64,000 nt of DNA, taken from NCBI GenBank assembly GCA_045535305.1, contig JAZSLJ010000027.1:62001-126000 (forward strand). The letters run 5' to 3'. Positions within the stretch are counted from its first letter, which is position 1, and the number at the start of each line of letters is the position of its first letter. The notes under the pieces are model-generated. The model was given only the letters and a program-made list of their open reading frames with translations, was not told the DNA's origin and did not search any database. This DNA is from UBA1081 sp045535305 (GTDB taxonomy: Bacteria > Bacillota > Clostridia > Oscillospirales > Acutalibacteraceae). This document shows, piece after piece, positions 1 to 9,300 of the stretch. The translations under genes and the position numbers were made by a program.

Positions 1-108
1 AAAAATCCTACAGCAACTTTTCTTGCAATTACAACACTTGCTGTAATATGGCGAGCAACGAAACGTATGATTAAAAAATACCACAAAAAGCAAGAAATCT
101 TTTATTGA
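1..108 (+). CDS. 3' end of an unidentified (probably membrane) protein
   Basis: Frame 1 is open from the window edge to a TGA at 106-108. The 35 visible residues begin with a hydrophobic stretch (FLAITTLAVIW) and end in a very basic tail (KRMIKKYHKKQ), as expected for a last membrane helix with a cytoplasmic positive tail. An intrinsic terminator follows directly, which supports this being a real gene end. The start and family lie outside the window, so no function can be given. Confidence 0.45.
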   Translation, partial: KNPTATFLAITTLAVIWRATKRMIKKYHKKQEIFY

Positions 109-122
109 TAAGATATAATAAT

Positions 123-162
123 GCTCCTTTTACCTGTGTTGGCAAAAGGAGCTGTTTTTTTA
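123..162 (+). terminator. Intrinsic terminator
   Basis: A 9-bp stem (GCTCCTTTT at 123-131 with AAAAGGAGC at 144-152) is followed by a T-run. It ends the partial gene to the left and abuts the stop of the leftward phosphatase-like gene, so it may serve both. Confidence 0.8.
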
Positions 163-852
163 TTCATCTGCGCTGCTGTCAAAATTGCTCCAGATGTAGT
201 CTGAATAACCGTTTTCATCATCATCTTCACCGGTTGAAGCGGGGAAGGGGATTTCGTCAACTACTTCTACTTTGTTGAGTTTTGACCAGATGGATGCATC
301 AAATCTTAATATATACCCGCAACCTGCAGGTGTACGCCAATCAGTCATGGGTGCTTCTGGCAGACCGAAAGCGGCAAGCCACGACATTATAACACCACCG
401 TGAGTTATAATGGCGGTTTCTTTTATTCCGGATTTAAGTATGCCCTCAATTATTTTTACAAATCCGGAGAAAATTCTCATGCTGAAAGCTCTGTTAGATT
501 CACCGAATGGGGGCGCAATATCAAGCCCGCCTTTTATCCATGCTTTAAAGTTTTCATCATCAGCAAGTTCATCAGCTGTGAGTCCTTCAAATTCGCCGAA
601 ATTACACTCTTTTATATCGTCAATGATTATAGGCTCTCTGTCGGGATAAATGATTTTTGCGGTCTCTGTACAGCGTTTCAGCGGTGAAGAAATAACAACA
701 TCTACATCAGGAAAAATATAGTTTTCTGTAAGCTCTGTAAGCTGTTTTTTTCCGTCTTCCGAAAGTGATTCATCAGTATGACCGATATATCTGCCTTCTA
801 TCGAACCCTTTGTATAACCGTTTCTTATAAGATAAATTTTATATGTTTTCAT
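160..852 (-). CDS. Histidine-phosphatase-superfamily protein with RNG instead of RHG
   Basis: The 230-residue protein has the fold signature of the histidine phosphatase (phosphoglycerate mutase-like) branch: an N-terminal LIR-x-G-x-T motif at residues 8-14, then GRYIGHTDESLS, SPLKRCTETA, and a C-terminal ITHGGVI block. These normally build one pocket in which the first His is the phospho-acceptor. Here the first motif reads LIRNGYT: the acceptor His is Asn (codon AAC). The second His is kept. The protein may be catalytically dead, act as a binding protein, or use another nucleophile. The last 40 residues are acidic. It is divergent from an XRE regulator and ends beside a shared terminator. 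Confidence 0.8.
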   Translation of the reverse strand: MKTYKIYLIRNGYTKGSIEGRYIGHTDESLSEDGKKQLTELTENYIFPDVDVVISSPLKRCTETAKIIYPDREPIIIDDIKECNFGEFEGLTADELADDENFKAWIKGGLDIAPPFGESNRAFSMRIFSGFVKIIEGILKSGIKETAIITHGGVIMSWLAAFGLPEAPMTDWRTPAGCGYILRFDASIWSKLNKVEVVDEIPFPASTGEDDDENGYSDYIWSNFDSSADE

Positions 853-863
853 ATTAATTTTCC

Positions 864-892
864 TTTACAAATTAATCGTAATCGTATAGAAT
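864..892 (+). promoter_or_regulatory. Sigma-A-type promoter for the XRE regulator
   Basis: TTTACA (864-869), 17-bp spacer, TAGAAT (887-892). It points at the XRE gene, whose ribosome site GAGG starts about 20 bp further on. Confidence 0.65.
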
Positions 893-924
893 AGTATACA
901 ATAAGTAATTACGAGGTGTCAAGC

Positions 925-1539
925 ATGAACGACAATTTTTCAATAAGACTCACTGACTTGCGCAGGGAGAAAAAAGTCAGTCAAAAAGAAGCTGCTGCAC
1001 AGTTGGGAGTTTCTCAGGCATTGCTTTCTCATTATGAGAAAGGTATAAGAGAGTGTGGTTTGGATTTTTTGAAAAAAGCTTGTGATTATTATGATGTAAC
1101 CTCGGACTATCTGTTAGGTATAACAGACAGCAGACACGGTTTTAATGATATTTATAACAGACATGAACTTCCGTCAGATTCTGAATTAAGAATTAAAACA
1201 ATTTTAAGAGCGATGGTAAGCCTTTCCGAACATCTCAGTGCGGCAGGAGACAGTGCAGAAAACAGACTGCGTGAAGAAATGCTTTTATCTGTTTACAGAT
1301 TTGCACTGCTTAGTGTAAAATACGGCATTTCAAACAGTGAATGGTTTGGAATTGATGTTAAAGACGGTGAAATTCTTGCATCATGTATGTTGTCAAGCAT
1401 GTTTTCTGATGTAAGAGAAAATGATAATTCTGATCAGTTTGCATATGATCATGAGCCGGAATTCATTAAAACAATTATTCATAGCGCAGAAAATCTATTA
1501 GGAACACATTTTGAAAATTTACTTGTTAAAAATAAATGA
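925..1539 (+). CDS. XRE-family transcriptional regulator
   Basis: This 204-residue protein begins with a Cro/CI-type helix-turn-helix at about residues 6-62: REKKVSQKEAAAQLGVSQ, then LSHYEKGIRECGLDFL and YDVTSDYLLGITD, the usual end of this domain. The remaining 130 residues are helical and unassigned and probably serve dimerisation or ligand sensing. A GTG at 916 is in frame, but it lies on top of the GAGG ribosome site, so ATG 925 is preferred. It sits divergently from the phosphatase-like gene with its own promoter and ends in a strong terminator, so it is monocistronic. Its target is not visible. Confidence 0.85.
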   Translation: MNDNFSIRLTDLRREKKVSQKEAAAQLGVSQALLSHYEKGIRECGLDFLKKACDYYDVTSDYLLGITDSRHGFNDIYNRHELPSDSELRIKTILRAMVSLSEHLSAAGDSAENRLREEMLLSVYRFALLSVKYGISNSEWFGIDVKDGEILASCMLSSMFSDVRENDNSDQFAYDHEPEFIKTIIHSAENLLGTHFENLLVKNK

Positions 1540-1554
1540 TAATACAAAATAAAA

Positions 1555-1592
1555 CCTACCGAACTCGTTGAATTCGGTAGGTAATTTTTTTT
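1555..1592 (+). terminator. Intrinsic terminator, probably bidirectional
   Basis: A perfect 9-bp stem (CCTACCGAA 1555-1563, TTCGGTAGG 1573-1581) with a T-run. It lies between convergent genes; the other strand is followed by TTTTATTTT and may also terminate. Confidence 0.9.
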
Positions 1593-1599
1593 TGTTTAA

Positions 1600-2526
1600 T
1601 TATTCAGCATCGCTTGTGTTTTCTGCTACAGGTTCCCAGGATTCATTTCCGAGCCAGTCAAATGAATAATTCTTTTCATTTGTTAATCTGAAATTAACCT
1701 GAACAGTACCGTTGTCAGCAAAAGAGCCTTTGCAATCAACAACTGCAGCAACATTACTGATGGCTTTGATGTTGAGATTCATAATTCTGCCTGTGCATTT
1801 ATAAGTACCGTCAGCCTGCTTTTCAACCTCAACTTCAAGATTGATTGTGCTGTAAGTGTTGTTTTCTTCATCTGCAATGTAAGAAACTGTATAATCTTTA
1901 ACCTCAGCATAGTCTGTTGTAAAGGCGTTGAAATCAGCAATAACCTTTGATTTGTCTTTTATACCGGAAACATTTTCAATAGTTTCAACAGCACCGTTAA
2001 GATTCATTGAGATATAAAGCTTGTTGCCGTCAACATGGCATTCTGCATTTATAATATCTTCATTTGTTAAAGAACTTACACCTGTGCCGGGATGGATAAT
2101 TGTAGAGAAGGGAGTGCTCATATCACCAAATCCGATTACTTTGGAATCTGTGGGGATACCGCCGATAATACGGTTTTTGATTGCATTTGCAGATGCGTTG
2201 AGAGCTGCAAGTTTGCCGTCCTCAGTTGCTTCGCCTGTTGCTGCATTATAAGCAAGAACTTTGATATCGTTTGCACCGAGTGATTCTGAGTAGTTTATAC
2301 CGGGCTTGTTTGCTGCTGTAAATGCATCATTTGTCTGAAGCGCAGTGATTATTGTGTTGTAAAAATCAATAATTTCACTCTGAGATACAGGAATATTTGT
2401 ATCAATCGCTAAAGTTGCTGCAACAAATGTATCTTCTTCTTCATCAGCAGGAGTACATGATGCAAAGCAGAAAATCATTGCGACAGAAAGTAAAATAGCT
2501 GTTAATTTTGCAAGTCTTTTTTTCAT
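1600..2526 (-). CDS. Secreted lipoprotein of unknown function
   Basis: The 308-residue product has a lipoprotein signal: the basic KKRLAKL start, a hydrophobic core, and a lipobox ending FASC with Cys at residue 24, followed by acidic residues. The mature part is soluble and mixed beta/alpha, with no family that I recognise. It should be tethered to the outer face of the membrane. The start is the only ATG with the complete signal peptide; an AAGGGG ribosome site lies about 11 bp upstream. It has its own promoter and terminator region and is probably monocistronic. Confidence 0.8.
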   Translation of the reverse strand: MKKRLAKLTAILLSVAMIFCFASCTPADEEEDTFVAATLAIDTNIPVSQSEIIDFYNTIITALQTNDAFTAANKPGINYSESLGANDIKVLAYNAATGEATEDGKLAALNASANAIKNRIIGGIPTDSKVIGFGDMSTPFSTIIHPGTGVSSLTNEDIINAECHVDGNKLYISMNLNGAVETIENVSGIKDKSKVIADFNAFTTDYAEVKDYTVSYIADEENNTYSTINLEVEVEKQADGTYKCTGRIMNLNIKAISNVAAVVDCKGSFADNGTVQVNFRLTNEKNYSFDWLGNESWEPVAENTSDAE

Positions 2527-2565
2527 AAGAAGGTTGACCCCTTTCAGTTTATAACTAACATTTGC

Positions 2566-2594
2566 ATTATAACATATAATTTTTTAATTTACAA
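2566..2594 (-). promoter_or_regulatory. Promoter of the lipoprotein gene
   Basis: On the minus strand TTGTAA (2594-2589), 17-bp spacer, TATAAT (2571-2566), about 40 bp before the start codon. Confidence 0.65.
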
Positions 2595-2646
2595 TAGTAA
2601 AATTACAGTTTGTCAAAAAAAGTAATATTTTTAACCTAAAATATGT

Positions 2647-2676
2647 ACAAGCTGTCGTATGCCGACAGCTTGTTTT
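2647..2676 (-). terminator. Hairpin at the 3' end of the M28 peptidase gene
   Basis: A perfect 11-bp stem (ACAAGCTGTCG 2647-2657, CGACAGCTTGT 2663-2673) with a 5-nt loop lies just after the stop codon. The T-run on the minus strand is interrupted, so termination may be weak. Confidence 0.6.
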
Positions 2677-2679
2677 AAA

Positions 2680-3927
2680 TTAATCATAATTATCGCAAAG
2701 ACCTTTTTCGTCAAAGATAAATGCGGCTTCAAGAGCAATTTCAATACCTTTTTCGATTGTTTTGAGCTCCATGATGTCAGCAGTATCTCTTCTTGTGTGA
2801 TAATATCTGGGAGGTCCGGGATTCATAGCAGCAAGTGATACGCTGGGGATACCTGCCTGTGATGTAGCAGCAGCATCGGAAGCACCTGCAAAAATAACTG
2901 AATATTTCATGTCTATTCCTGCATTCTTTGCAGCTTTTTTAAGGAGCTTACAACATCTGTCATCATGTTTTGTAAGACCTGACATATCTCTGTTGTAAAT
3001 AAACATATCGTCATAGTCCTTGAAAGTATCAAGAGCAACAAACATTGTTTCAACATCTCTGCATTCCTGACCGTGTCTTTTTACGTAGTCTTTAGTACCA
3101 CGGAGACCTGCTTCCTCTGAACCGGAGAAGAAAGAAATAACTTCAGTATTCTCAAATCTGATGTTGTTGTCTTCCATAAATTTAAGAACAGCCGCACCAA
3201 CCATACATCCCGTAAGGTTGTCGTTTGCACCGTCAACACAAGTTTTGTAGTTGATGAAGAAGAAAAGAAGAATATAAGCGGGGATAAATGCAAGAGCAAC
3301 CCAGCCGAACCAGTTGATGTTTTCAACAGACGGAACTATAACGTTACCCATAACAAGGCTAACAATACTGAATACTATGTTCCAGCCAAGACCGATTGCT
3401 GCATAGATAAATACAAAATACATCATACCGGGGCCTATAAGATGAGTATATCTCCATTCAAATGAAGAGTCTGCATGACCTGCAAAAATAATTCTTCTTT
3501 TAACTTCGCCTGTGGGATTTCTTACAAGCCAAGTGTTGTGAGATGTCTGCTTTTCGTAAAATCTGTCAAGAAATTCTTTGTAGAAAAGAAATTCACCGAA
3601 AAGGCATACAGTTGCAATTACGGCAAGAATGAGTGAAATAACAGGCATCTTAAACAAAAGGAAGATAGCAGCCGCAAACAAAAGAACAGCATCAATTTTT
3701 GTCCAGGCAAAAAAGCCCTTGTTTGCAATAGTAAATTCTTCTGTAACAACGCTGTCGGCAGCCTTGCCGGTCTGCTGTGCCATAAAGAGCTGAGCTTTAT
3801 GTTCTTCTTCGCTACCGGAAGGTCTGGGGCCAATGTCCTTACATACTTTTTTGATAGTCCATGCGGCAAAATTTGCACATTCGCGCAGTTTGGACTGGTA
3901 CTGCGCACCGCAATCCTGTGGTCTCAT
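2680..3927 (-). CDS. Membrane-embedded M28-family zinc aminopeptidase
   Basis: The 415-residue protein carries the two-zinc ligand set of peptidase family M28 split around membrane helices: FAGHADSS (His151, Asp153), the bridging Asp in GANDNLTG (Asp236), the catalytic Glu pair in SGSEEAGLRG (Glu271-272), ALDTF (Asp300) and YYHTRRDT (His377). About four hydrophobic segments lie near residues 79-113 and 165-227, so it is an integral membrane peptidase rather than a secreted one. Family knowledge suggests removal of N-terminal residues from peptides; the substrate is unknown. The ATG has a GGAGGA-type ribosome site. It is monocistronic. Confidence 0.85.
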   Translation of the reverse strand: MRPQDCGAQYQSKLRECANFAAWTIKKVCKDIGPRPSGSEEEHKAQLFMAQQTGKAADSVVTEEFTIANKGFFAWTKIDAVLLFAAAIFLLFKMPVISLILAVIATVCLFGEFLFYKEFLDRFYEKQTSHNTWLVRNPTGEVKRRIIFAGHADSSFEWRYTHLIGPGMMYFVFIYAAIGLGWNIVFSIVSLVMGNVIVPSVENINWFGWVALAFIPAYILLFFFINYKTCVDGANDNLTGCMVGAAVLKFMEDNNIRFENTEVISFFSGSEEAGLRGTKDYVKRHGQECRDVETMFVALDTFKDYDDMFIYNRDMSGLTKHDDRCCKLLKKAAKNAGIDMKYSVIFAGASDAAATSQAGIPSVSLAAMNPGPPRYYHTRRDTADIMELKTIEKGIEIALEAAFIFDEKGLCDNYD

Positions 3928-3958
3928 GTTTTTTCCTCCATAGAAATAAGTTGTAACT

Positions 3959-3987
3959 ATGATACCATAAGGACAAAAAAAAGTCGA
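3959..3987 (-). promoter_or_regulatory. Candidate promoter of the M28 peptidase gene
   Basis: On the minus strand TCGACT (3987-3982), 17-bp spacer, TATCAT (3964-3959), 32 bp before the start codon. The -35 box is imperfect. Confidence 0.5.
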
Positions 3988-4058
3988 CTGTTAATCCTTA
4001 TAAAATAGAACAAAATATATTGTGCAAAATTACCATAATAAAAAATTATCAAATCATA

Positions 4059-4087
4059 TTTACTTGTTTGGTATGTTATTGTATAAT
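4059..4087 (+). promoter_or_regulatory. Candidate promoter of the VanY-like gene
   Basis: TTTACT (4059-4064), 17-bp spacer, TATAAT (4082-4087). The start codon at 4109 leaves a very short leader containing CGGAGGGG. Confidence 0.55.
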
Positions 4088-4108
4088 AGTAAAAACGGAG
4101 GGGTAGAT

Positions 4109-4978
4109 ATGGCAAACAAAAAGAAGAAGATTGATGAAAAATATTTTAAAATTGCAGCAGCAGTAACAATGATAGCTGTATTTGTTGCAGTTTTTTTTGC
4201 TACATTTTTTATATACAGAGGTGTAAACGAAAATAATACACCAACAACTGAAACCACAACCGAGAAAACTGTACCTGAGGAAACATCATCAATAGAGAAA
4301 CAGACGGAAAAAGTAACTGAGACCACAACCGAACTCATAACAAAGGCTCCCGAAACCACAACACGTAAAGAACCTGAGTGGACAGGCGGTACTGTTGTTG
4401 CTTATCCGTCAGATACAGCATCTTGGAAGCTTATTTGTGTAAACAGATATCGTTATGTGGATTCTACTGTTGAAAAGCAAATAAAACTTGCATATGTTGC
4501 AGGATCTTCTGAGAGAATGGATACAAGAGCTGCCGCCGCATATGAAGAAATGTATCAGGCTGCCAAAAATGACGGATATAAGCTTACACCATGTTCTGGA
4601 TACAGGAGCTATTCTACACAGAAACGTCTTTATTATGAATTTGTTAATGATTATATGAATCAAGGTCATACTGAAGCAGAAGCACACGACCTTGCATCGA
4701 GACGCCGCAATCCACCCGGTTGTTCTGAGCATAACTTAGGTGTAGGTATGGATATTATCTGTGCCGCAAGCAGTGCGAATTTCCAGAATACGGCAGAGTA
4801 TGCTTGGCTTTGTGAAAATGCTCATAAATACGGGTTTATTCTTCGTTATCCGCAAGACAAAGCAGATATAACAGGTGTTAAATTTGAGCCTTGGCATTGG
4901 CGATATGTCGGTGTTGAAAATGCAGAAAGTATTAAGAACAGCGGCTTGTGTCTTGAGGAATATCTTGGCTTAGTATAA
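4109..4978 (+). CDS. D-alanyl-D-alanine carboxypeptidase, VanY/M15B type
   Basis: The 289-residue protein has a short cytoplasmic basic start, one membrane helix (about residues 12-35), a Thr/Glu-rich linker (repeated ETTTE-type units to about residue 95) and a C-terminal LAS-family zinc domain. Visible signatures are SGYRSYSTQ, SEHNLGVGMDI (first His and Asp ligands) and EPWHWRYVG (last His). The family trims the terminal D-Ala from peptidoglycan stem peptides outside the cell. An upstream GTG at 4022 is in frame but lacks a ribosome site and precedes the promoter; ATG 4109 has GGAGGGG at good spacing. No van regulatory genes are nearby, so this is housekeeping wall remodelling rather than a resistance cluster. 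Confidence 0.9.
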   Translation: MANKKKKIDEKYFKIAAAVTMIAVFVAVFFATFFIYRGVNENNTPTTETTTEKTVPEETSSIEKQTEKVTETTTELITKAPETTTRKEPEWTGGTVVAYPSDTASWKLICVNRYRYVDSTVEKQIKLAYVAGSSERMDTRAAAAYEEMYQAAKNDGYKLTPCSGYRSYSTQKRLYYEFVNDYMNQGHTEAEAHDLASRRRNPPGCSEHNLGVGMDIICAASSANFQNTAEYAWLCENAHKYGFILRYPQDKADITGVKFEPWHWRYVGVENAESIKNSGLCLEEYLGLV

Positions 4979-5042
4979 TTATGTTGTTATTATATACAAG
5001 AGATTTACTGCGTGTTGTGTAAAATTATGTTAAAAAGACGGC

Positions 5043-5071
5043 TTGACTTTGCAGTATTTTTCTGTTATAAT
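5043..5071 (+). promoter_or_regulatory. Promoter of the rpsF-ssb-rpsR operon
   Basis: TTGACT (5043-5048), 17-bp spacer, TATAAT (5066-5071). It leaves about a 75-nt leader that holds the S6:S18-type hairpin. Confidence 0.85.
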
Positions 5072-5102
5072 TCATAACTGCTGTAATATAAATAAACAGC
5101 AA

Positions 5103-5132
5103 CCTTGCTCCCCGCAAGGGAGCCGAAAGTCC
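5103..5132 (+). ncRNA. Probable S6:S18 ribosomal-protein autoregulatory leader
   Basis: The rpsF leader folds as CTT (5104-5106) with AAG (5127-5129) and CTCCC (5108-5112) with GGGAG (5118-5122), closing a short CGCAA loop. An asymmetric internal loop presents CCGA at 5123-5126. A hairpin with an unpaired CCG-type bulge just before rpsF is the known binding site of the S6:S18 complex, which represses its own operon. The ribosome site AGGAGG follows 5 nt after the element. The match is by structure and position only. Confidence 0.7.
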
Positions 5133-5150
5133 AAAAGGAGGTGCACAACA

Positions 5151-5489
5151 ATGTCAAATGTAAACTATGAAGCAGTCGTAATTTTCTCACTTAAGAACGG
5201 TGATGATGTTTCAGCACTCGTTGAGAAATTTAAGGCTCTTATCGAAGCTAACGGAACACTTGGCTCTGTTGAAGAATGGGGTAAGAAAAAGCTTGCTTAC
5301 GCTATTGATTTCGAAACAGAAGGTTACTATGTACTTTACAATTTCGAATCATCACCCGAATTCCCTGCAGAGTTCAACCGTGTTGTAAACATTACTGACG
5401 GCGCTATGCGTTCACAGGTCGTTAAGGCTGTTGCAACAAAGGCAGTTGAAGTTAAGGCTGAAGAAACAGTTGAAGAATCAGCTGAATAA
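5151..5489 (+). CDS. rpsF: 30S ribosomal protein S6
   Basis: The 112-residue product shows the S6 pattern: NYEAVVIFSLKN, a conserved WGKKKLAYAIDFETEGYYVLYNF block, and an acidic C-terminal tail rich in Glu and Ala, as in many Firmicutes. It binds 16S rRNA with S18 in the platform of the small subunit. The frame stays open upstream to 5043, but ATG 5151 has AGGAGG at ideal spacing and matches the family length. It is first in a three-gene operon with ssb and rpsR, the standard order, behind a leader that probably allows feedback by S6:S18. Confidence 0.97.
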   Translation: MSNVNYEAVVIFSLKNGDDVSALVEKFKALIEANGTLGSVEEWGKKKLAYAIDFETEGYYVLYNFESSPEFPAEFNRVVNITDGAMRSQVVKAVATKAVEVKAEETVEESAE

Positions 5490-5509
5490 TTTTTTGGAGT
5501 GTGTCGCAT

Positions 5510-5950
5510 ATGCTTAACAGTGTTATTCTTATGGGTCGCATGGTAGCAGACCCTGAACTTAAAACAACATCTTCAAATCTTTCTGTTTTATCATTTACTG
5601 TTGCTGTTGACAGAGCTTATCAGTCTCAGGGACAGGAGAGACAGGCTGATTTTATCAACTGCGTTGCTTGGCGTCAGAATGCGGACTTTATTTCAAAGTA
5701 TTTCCGTAAAGGTCAGATGATAGCTCTTCAGGGCTCAATCCAGACACGTAGTTATGAGGATAGAAACGGCAATAAGAGAACTGCATTTGAAGTTGTAGTT
5801 GACAGAGCAAGCTTCTGCGGTTCAAAGTCAGATTCGTCTGCAGCATCCAATGCATATCAGACACCTGCGGCACAGCCTGCTTCTTTCCAGAACGGCGATT
5901 CCGACAATTTTGCGGAGATCGCATCAGCGGAAGACGATCTTCCGTTCTAA
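5510..5950 (+). CDS. ssb: Single-stranded DNA-binding protein
   Basis: The 146-residue protein has an N-terminal OB-fold (MLNSVILMGRMVADPEL, FTVAVDR, FINCVAWR, GQMIALQGSIQTRSYED) over about residues 1-105, a flexible Gln/Ala-rich linker and the acidic tip DDLPF that recruits replication and repair partners. It coats single-stranded DNA. GTG 5501 is in frame but overlaps the GGAG ribosome site; ATG 5510 is chosen. Its place between rpsF and rpsR marks it as the housekeeping copy. A second, divergent SSB is in the prophage at 24925. Confidence 0.97.
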   Translation: MLNSVILMGRMVADPELKTTSSNLSVLSFTVAVDRAYQSQGQERQADFINCVAWRQNADFISKYFRKGQMIALQGSIQTRSYEDRNGNKRTAFEVVVDRASFCGSKSDSSAASNAYQTPAAQPASFQNGDSDNFAEIASAEDDLPF

Positions 5951-5974
5951 TTACTAAATAGGAGGTTTTCCGAA

Positions 5975-6226
5975 ATGGCTTACGATAAAGGCGATAAGGG
6001 CGCACGTCCCAACAGAAAGGGTCGTAAAAAGGTTTGCACATTCTGCGTTGAAAAGTCAGAATACATCGATTACAAAGATATTGCAAAGCTTCGCCGCTTT
6101 ACATCAGAGAGAGCAAAGATTCTTCCCAGAAGAATCACAGGTACTTGCGCAAAGCACCAGAGAGAGCTTACAACAGCTATCAAGCGTGCTCGTCAGATTG
6201 CTCTTCTTCCCTACACAAGCGACTAA
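5975..6226 (+). CDS. rpsR: 30S ribosomal protein S18
   Basis: The 83-residue basic protein has the S18 core YKDIAKLRRFTSERAKI followed by LPRRITGTCAKHQREL. It keeps CTFC near the N-terminus and TGTCAKHQ later, the Cys/His set of the zinc-binding form of S18. It pairs with S6 on 16S rRNA. AGGAGG lies 10 bp before ATG. It is last in the operon and is followed by a UUCG-loop terminator. Confidence 0.97.
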   Translation: MAYDKGDKGARPNRKGRKKVCTFCVEKSEYIDYKDIAKLRRFTSERAKILPRRITGTCAKHQRELTTAIKRARQIALLPYTSD

Positions 6227-6238
6227 TATTTAAATCAA

Positions 6239-6264
6239 GCAGTTCTTCGGAGCTGCTTTTTTTA
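6239..6264 (+). terminator. Intrinsic terminator of the rpsF operon
   Basis: An 8-bp stem (AGCAGTTC 6239-6246, GAGCTGCT 6251-6258) is capped by a TTCG tetraloop and followed by seven T. Confidence 0.93.
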
Positions 6265-6275
6265 TTGTAATTAGT

Positions 6276-6304
6276 TGACAATTGTTCTTCTCTTTGATAT
6301 GATG
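6276..6304 (+). promoter_or_regulatory. Promoter of the GH38 gene
   Basis: Consensus TTGACA (6276-6281), 17-bp spacer, TATGAT (6299-6304), about 45 bp before the start codon. Confidence 0.85.
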
Positions 6305-6348
6305 TTGATGTCAAATTTAACCAAAATATTGTTTAAAGGAGAATGAAT

Positions 6349-9300
6349 ATGGTTGATGCAATTATTACAAAAAATTTACGAATGTATCGAAGCAGAGCAA
6401 TACTAAAATCTGAACCCATAAATAATTGGCAGTATAAAATATTGGAATATACTGATAAAGAAACTTATGAACAGGTTACAGATTGGGCAGACTATACAGA
6501 TTCTGTAACCTTTAAAACATATAAAACGTGTATGATGCGAGCTGTTTATACGCCTTCAAAACCGCGTGATACAGAAGAATCATTTTTGGAATTGGTGTTA
6601 CCTTGGAACTGTGAGGCATATGTATCAATTGACGGTGTGCGTTATGCAGGTATAGATAACGGCGAAAGACGATGTCGTGTATATCTTGAAGATTCAATGT
6701 ATGACAGAGAAATTTCTATTGAACTCGAAATATACAGTTGCACATTCTGCGACGGTGAATGCATTGAAAGACCGTTGAGTGGTCCTGCATATGTTACTGT
6801 TGACAAAGCTCTTGCAGATTTTTCCTATACAATGGATTATGTTTATGATCTTTTAGGATTTATTAAAAATGAATATACTCTCAACAAAGTACGTGCATTG
6901 TTTGAAAAAACCATACGCGACAGCGATGTATCATTAGATTTTGAAGATTATCGCGAAAATGTGATTGCTATTCATAAAAATCTTGTTGCTGAGTTGCAGG
7001 CTATGAAGATTGATTCCGATGAAGGTGTTATTGACTGTGTTGCATCGACTCATATTGACGTTGCCTGGCTTTGGAGGTTTAAAGATACAATCCGTAAGGC
7101 AGGACGTTCAGCGTTGAATCAGTTGCGACTTATGGATAAATACGATGATTTTGAATTTTCGCTTTCACAACCCTCTGTATATAACTATATAAAAGAAGTT
7201 TACCCCGATATTTTTGAACAGATACGTCAGCGTGTCAAAGAAGGCAAATGGCGTCTTGTGGGACCTATGTGGGTTGAATCGGATTTGAATATTTCCGGTG
7301 CAGAGTCTCTTATAAGAGAGTTTCTTTACGGACATCAATTCTTTAAAAATGAATTTGGTAAAACAAGTGATGTTTGCTGGATTCCCGACTCATTCGGTTT
7401 TCCTGCATCACTTCCGCAGATTTTTGCAAAATGCGGCATGAAGAGCTTTTATACAACAAAAGTCCGTTGGCAGACCGCTAATGAATTCCCGTACAATGTG
7501 TTTGTGTGGGAGGGAATTGACGGCTCAAACCTTTACGCAACAGTACCTGATATGTCAAATTGCTATAACAACTCTATAGATAATGAAGACGTGCGTTTTG
7601 CATCTGATAGAATGCAGCAAAAGGATATCTGGGACCACGCTCTTATGTCATACGGCTTTGGTGATGGCGGCGGCGGCGTTACGGAAGAAATGCTTAAAAA
7701 TTACCGTCTTTTGCAGATTGCTCCGGGTATGCCTCAGGTCAGAATTACAAAAGCAGAGGATTATTTTTCACAGCTTGACAAAAAACGCAGTAAATTACCA
7801 GTCTGGAAAGGTGAACTTTGTGTAGAAACTCATCAGGGAACATATACGACGATTTCCGATATAAAACGTAATAACCGTTATGCTGAAATGGCGTTCCGCA
7901 GACTTGATTTGCTTGCTGTTCTTGCTCAGGAAAAGGGCAAGGAGTCAGATTATGAAGAAATTGTGAAGAATTGGAAAAATCTTCTTCTTTGTCAGTTCCA
8001 TGATGTACTCCCCGGCAGTTCAATAGATTCTGTTTATGATGATGCTGAAAAAATTTATAAAGAACTGTTTGCTTTTGCTGATAAAAAACAAAAGGAACTT
8101 ATCGAGAAAGCACTTTATAAAGATAATAACGGCATGATTGAATTTACTGTATATAATCCGAATTCATTCCGTGCAAGCGGTTATGTTCCTGTTGATAAAA
8201 AGTATGCAGGATGCAGTTTCTCTAACGGTTCAGATGTTCTGACTGACGCAGACGGTAATTGTAGTGTATATGTAGAGCTTGACGGATTTTCTTGTGAATG
8301 GTTCCAGATAAGCACAACAAGGTTGAAAGAGAAAAAAATTGATGCCCGTGATAACGGAAATTCAATATTAGTTGAAACACCTGCATTTAAATTTGAAATT
8401 TATTCTGACGGAACACTTCATAATTTTGTTGATAAACGTGCGGACAGAGTTGTTTCCGACGGTGAAAAGGGTCTTAATAATTTTGTTACATACAAAGACG
8501 GTCCCGAGATGGAAGATGCCTGGAATATTGATAAAGAATATAAAATGCGTCCTGTTGATATGGGATGGGAGAACAGTGTTGAAATCGTTGAAAACAACGG
8601 TGAACGCGTAACTGTTCGTGTAACTAAAAAGCATAACGATACTGTTATTACACAGGATATTATTGCTTACGCAAATATTGACAGGGTTGATTTTGTTTCT
8701 CATATTGATTGGCAGGAAAAATACAAGATTTTACAGGTTTCTTTCCCCGTAAATGTTTATGCAACACAGGCAAGCTATGAAATTGCTTACGGTATTGTTA
8801 AACGCAATACACACGCAAACACTCCTGCAGAAAAGTGGAAGCATGAATATGCGGCTCATCGTTTTACAGATCTGTCTGATGATGTTTACGGTGTTTCAAT
8901 ATTCAATGATTGTAAATACGGACATAACGTTATTGATAATGATATGATTATGACGCTTTTCCGTAATACAGACAATCCCTCACGTTTCCGTGATACAGGA
9001 GAGCATGATTTCTCATATTCTATTTATCCTCATATGGGCGGACTGTCTGCAGGCAGAGTAGCTCAGAATGCATATCAGTTCAATTCACCTTTTATTGTGT
9101 TTGAAGGTGAAGGTTTTGCAGAAAAACCGTTTGTTTCTCTTTCAAACGAAGGTATGATTATTGACTGCATCAAGCCCGCAGAGGACGGTAACGGCTTCAT
9201 TGTACGTATGTATGAGCCTTACGGCATACCGGGAAAAACCGTTCTCAATATTAAACGTGATGCAAAAATTACTGAGGTTACACCTCTTGAAGAGTATCTT

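Noticed and set aside
4022..4108. N-terminal extension of the VanY-like protein
   Set aside because: It would place the promoter within the coding region, has no ribosome site, and is not hydrophobic like a signal peptide.
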